From Spirochaetota bacterium (lineage in GTDB: Bacteria > Spirochaetota > Spirochaetia > Treponematales > UBA12059), in assembly GCA_022709445.1 (NCBI GenBank), contig JAKLIU010000151.1, forward strand, positions 1 to 5,493: 5,493 nucleotides of DNA, in the 5' to 3' direction. This document shows, one piece after another, positions 3,924-5,493 of the stretch; within the stretch, counting starts at the first letter, position 1, and each line of letters opens with the position of its first letter. The notes beneath the pieces are model-generated. The model did no database searches. It was given only the letters and a program-made list of their open reading frames with translations, and was not told the origin of the DNA. A program made the position numbers and the translations under genes.

Positions 3924-5279
3924 TCAGGACCCTCCCTCGTCGTCCATTTCCACCGCCCGCAGCGGGGCGCGCCTGGCCAGCACCGCCAGCAGGTTCATCA
4001 CCAGGGTGACCGGCCTGACGTAACGGCGGGCGCGCACCCGGGCGAACATGAGCACCGCGGCCAGGCGCAGGAGCGAGTCCGCCCCGAACAGGAGCTGGAG
4101 GCCGTGCATGTCCACGCCCAGGAAGCTGAAGCGCAGGCCCTGGAGGGCGGACGCGGCGGCCCCTCCGGCCAGCGAGCCCAGGAGCCCGCCCAGCCCGCCC
4201 AAGGCGTTCAGGAGGGCGAAGTAGCGCGAGTCGGCCCGCTCGGAGGTTTCCATGGGCAGGGTGAGCATGGTGAGGTTGACGGCGGCCCAGCCCACCCCGG
4301 ACAGGATCACGTCCACGCCCAGGAGCACGGGCCAGAGGGGCTCGCCCATGAAGACCCAGAGCGCGGGCAGCATGGTCGCGACGGACAGGCCGACCATCAG
4401 CACGGACTTGTGCCCGGTCCGGTCCGCTACCCGGCCCCAGAGCCGGTAGCAGACCATGACCACGAGGTTCGCGGCGGTGACCGTGAAGCCCAGGAGGGTC
4501 CAGGAAAGGCCCAGGTTTTTCACCTGGTGGTAGGAGAAGAACGGGGCGGCCACCTGCACGGCCAGGTTCCACGAAAAGAAGGCGGCGGCCAGTCGCCTGT
4601 AGCCGGGATCCGCCGCCGGCGCCATGACGGAGGCCAGGGCCTGGCGCAGGGGCCGACCGGGCGCCGTCCCGTCGGCCGTTTCGCCGACTGCCGCGTCAGC
4701 GGGCTGCGGGCGCCGGTCCCTGATGCCCGTGGTGACCGCGATGGCGGCCGCGGTGCCCGCCATCCCCAGGGACACGATCAGGGCGACGTTCCAGGGTTCG
4801 GCCACCGCGTCCATGATCCACGAGTACAGCGGGACCGCCAGCACCGTCACCACGGCCAGCACCGCGTTGCGCCGCCCGAAAAAGCTGCCGCGGCGTTCCG
4901 GCCCGACCAGGTCGCGGCACATGATCTGCCAGACATTGCCCGCGAAGGCGTTGGCCGCCTGGCTCAGGCCGAAGGCCACGATGAACAGGGCGGCGCTGCG
5001 GTACCCGAGGAGGGCCGCGGCCACGGGAACCAGCCAGACCGCCCTGAGCGCGTTGAACAGGTTGAGCAGGCCGGGACGGTCAGGGGACCTGGCCACCAGG
5101 GGAGGGGCCAGGACCTGGACCATCTGGAAGACCATGGGGAAGGCCGCGGCCACGCCCAGCCACCAGGCGTCCAGTCCGAAGAACACGGCCACCGCGGTGA
5201 ACAGCGCGCCCTGCGTCAGTATGAGGTAGGCCGACGAGGCGGCGCCCTCCAGGATCAGGATTCTCTCGTTCTTTTCCAT
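3924..5279 (-). CDS. Major facilitator superfamily transporter
   Basis: A 451-residue inner-membrane secondary transporter with about 12 hydrophobic segments (near 10-33, 38-60, 74-92, 96-117, 138-156, 165-184, 230-252, 259-280, 292-312, 316-340, 352-378, 393-413). A hydrophilic loop at 186-228 separates the two halves, as in the family. The second half carries an MFS loop motif, GRVADRTGHK at 282-291. The first half has DLVGPERRGSFFGRRN at 123-138, a basic cytoplasmic loop seen in a subgroup of uncharacterised MFS permeases. The substrate cannot be inferred; no export-pump-specific motif is recognised. ATG 5279 is preceded by GGTGGTG, a modest SD. It is transcribed towards the carbonic-anhydrase-like gene with a 68-bp convergent gap, and away from the ORF at the right edge. 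A near-consensus promoter lies at 5344-5316. Confidence 0.88.
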   Translation of the reverse strand: MEKNERILILEGAASSAYLILTQGALFTAVAVFFGLDAWWLGVAAAFPMVFQMVQVLAPPLVARSPDRPGLLNLFNALRAVWLVPVAAALLGYRSAALFIVAFGLSQAANAFAGNVWQIMCRDLVGPERRGSFFGRRNAVLAVVTVLAVPLYSWIMDAVAEPWNVALIVSLGMAGTAAAIAVTTGIRDRRPQPADAAVGETADGTAPGRPLRQALASVMAPAADPGYRRLAAAFFSWNLAVQVAAPFFSYHQVKNLGLSWTLLGFTVTAANLVVMVCYRLWGRVADRTGHKSVLMVGLSVATMLPALWVFMGEPLWPVLLGVDVILSGVGWAAVNLTMLTLPMETSERADSRYFALLNALGGLGGLLGSLAGGAAASALQGLRFSFLGVDMHGLQLLFGADSLLRLAAVLMFARVRARRYVRPVTLVMNLLAVLARRAPLRAVEMDDEGGS

Positions 5280-5297
5280 GCGTCACCACCGCGCGAG

Positions 5298-5493
5298 ATG
5301 ACCGCGCGCGTTCCCACTATCCCGGCCGGCGGCGCGGCTGTCAACGGCGGCGCGCCGGCCCCGGGTGCGCCGCGTAGCGCGGGCTGCCGGGTGGTCGTGA
5401 GCTACGCCAATGCCCGGGGCGCGGCCGAGATCGTGCTGCCCGACACCTGGCGCGTGGCCCCGCTGCCGCGCCTGCTCGAGGAACTGCAGGCCA
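5298..5493 (+). CDS. Unrecognised protein, N-terminal part only
   Basis: An open frame runs from ATG 5298 through the right edge (65 codons). From about codon 28 it looks coding: third positions are almost all G or C and the peptide VVVSYANARGAAEIVLPDTW (32-51) followed by PLPRLLEELQA is a plausible folded-domain start. I do not recognise the family. The first 28 residues are Ala/Gly/Pro-rich and overlap the predicted MFS promoter, so the true start may be further in, for example GTG 5391 (no SD seen there either). The two divergent ATGs would be only 18 bp apart if 5298 is used. No promoter for this gene could be identified. Confidence 0.5.
   Translation, partial: MTARVPTIPAGGAAVNGGAPAPGAPRSAGCRVVVSYANARGAAEIVLPDTWRVAPLPRLLEELQA
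5316..5344 (-). promoter_or_regulatory. Predicted sigma-70-type promoter of the MFS gene
   Basis: The minus strand reads TTGACA (5344-5339, perfect), a 17-bp spacer and GATAGT (5321-5316; four of six). The start point would be near 5309, giving a 30-nt leader with the weak SD GGTGGTG. It lies inside the extended reading of the divergent ORF. Confidence 0.58.

Noticed and set aside
3217..4572. Minus-strand open frame of 451 codons
   Set aside because: It overlaps both the carbonic-anhydrase-like gene and the MFS gene out of frame and has Arg/Gly/Pro/His-rich shadow composition with no family motif.

Overview
This is a strongly GC-rich bacterial window. Third codon positions are mostly G or C, but AGG and ATA codons are tolerated. 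Sigma-70-like hexamers with exactly 17-bp spacers recur upstream of the genes, and SD (GGAGG-type) sites precede three of the starts. Gene content (GAF/HD-GYP signalling protein, TetR regulator, extended SDR, single-domain asparaginase-like protein, gamma-carbonic-anhydrase-like protein, MFS transporter) fits a Gram-negative, environmental-type bacterium. A Desulfovibrio-like deltaproteobacterium or a GC-rich spirochaete are my guesses; the sequence does not settle the taxon. No rRNA, tRNA, CRISPR array or complete mobile element was seen.

Layout. (1) Positions 1-796, minus: 5' part of a GAF + HD-GYP protein that runs off the left edge. Its last ~10 residues stop resembling the family and the base composition changes there. 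(2) Positions 797-988: divergent control region with two overlapping, oppositely directed promoters, a 16-bp TetR/FadR-like palindrome on the predicted start point of the rightward gene, and a foldable 5' leader for the leftward gene. (3) Positions 989-1963, plus: NAD(P)-binding extended SDR. (4) Positions 1926-2146: three degenerate tandem units of 75/75/72 bp that fill the convergent gap and overrun the SDR 3' end. (5) Positions 2150-3263, minus: an asparaginase-domain gene followed one base later by a TetR-family regulator, a probable two-gene operon. (6) Positions 3264-3330: 67-bp divergent gap whose two predicted promoters share one -35 element and place both start points almost on the start codons. 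(7) Positions 3331-3855, plus: gamma-carbonic-anhydrase-like left-handed beta-helix protein, followed by a modest hairpin terminator. (8) Positions 3924-5279, minus: MFS transporter with its own near-consensus promoter. (9) Positions 5298-5493, plus: start of an unrecognised ORF that runs off the right edge.

How the parts may work together: the FadR-like palindrome at 942-957 sits where a repressor would block the SDR promoter, and the only TetR-family protein in the window is encoded convergently next to that gene. The simplest reading is that the TetR protein controls the SDR gene, with a fatty acid, acyl-CoA or other hydrophobic ligand as a possible inducer (inference). The asparaginase-like and carbonic-anhydrase-like genes are divergently transcribed from a very compact, possibly mutually exclusive, promoter pair. 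I did not find an obviously new multi-gene system. The most unusual items are the tandem repeat array, the shared -35 with near-leaderless transcripts, and the structured leader of the GAF/HD-GYP gene.
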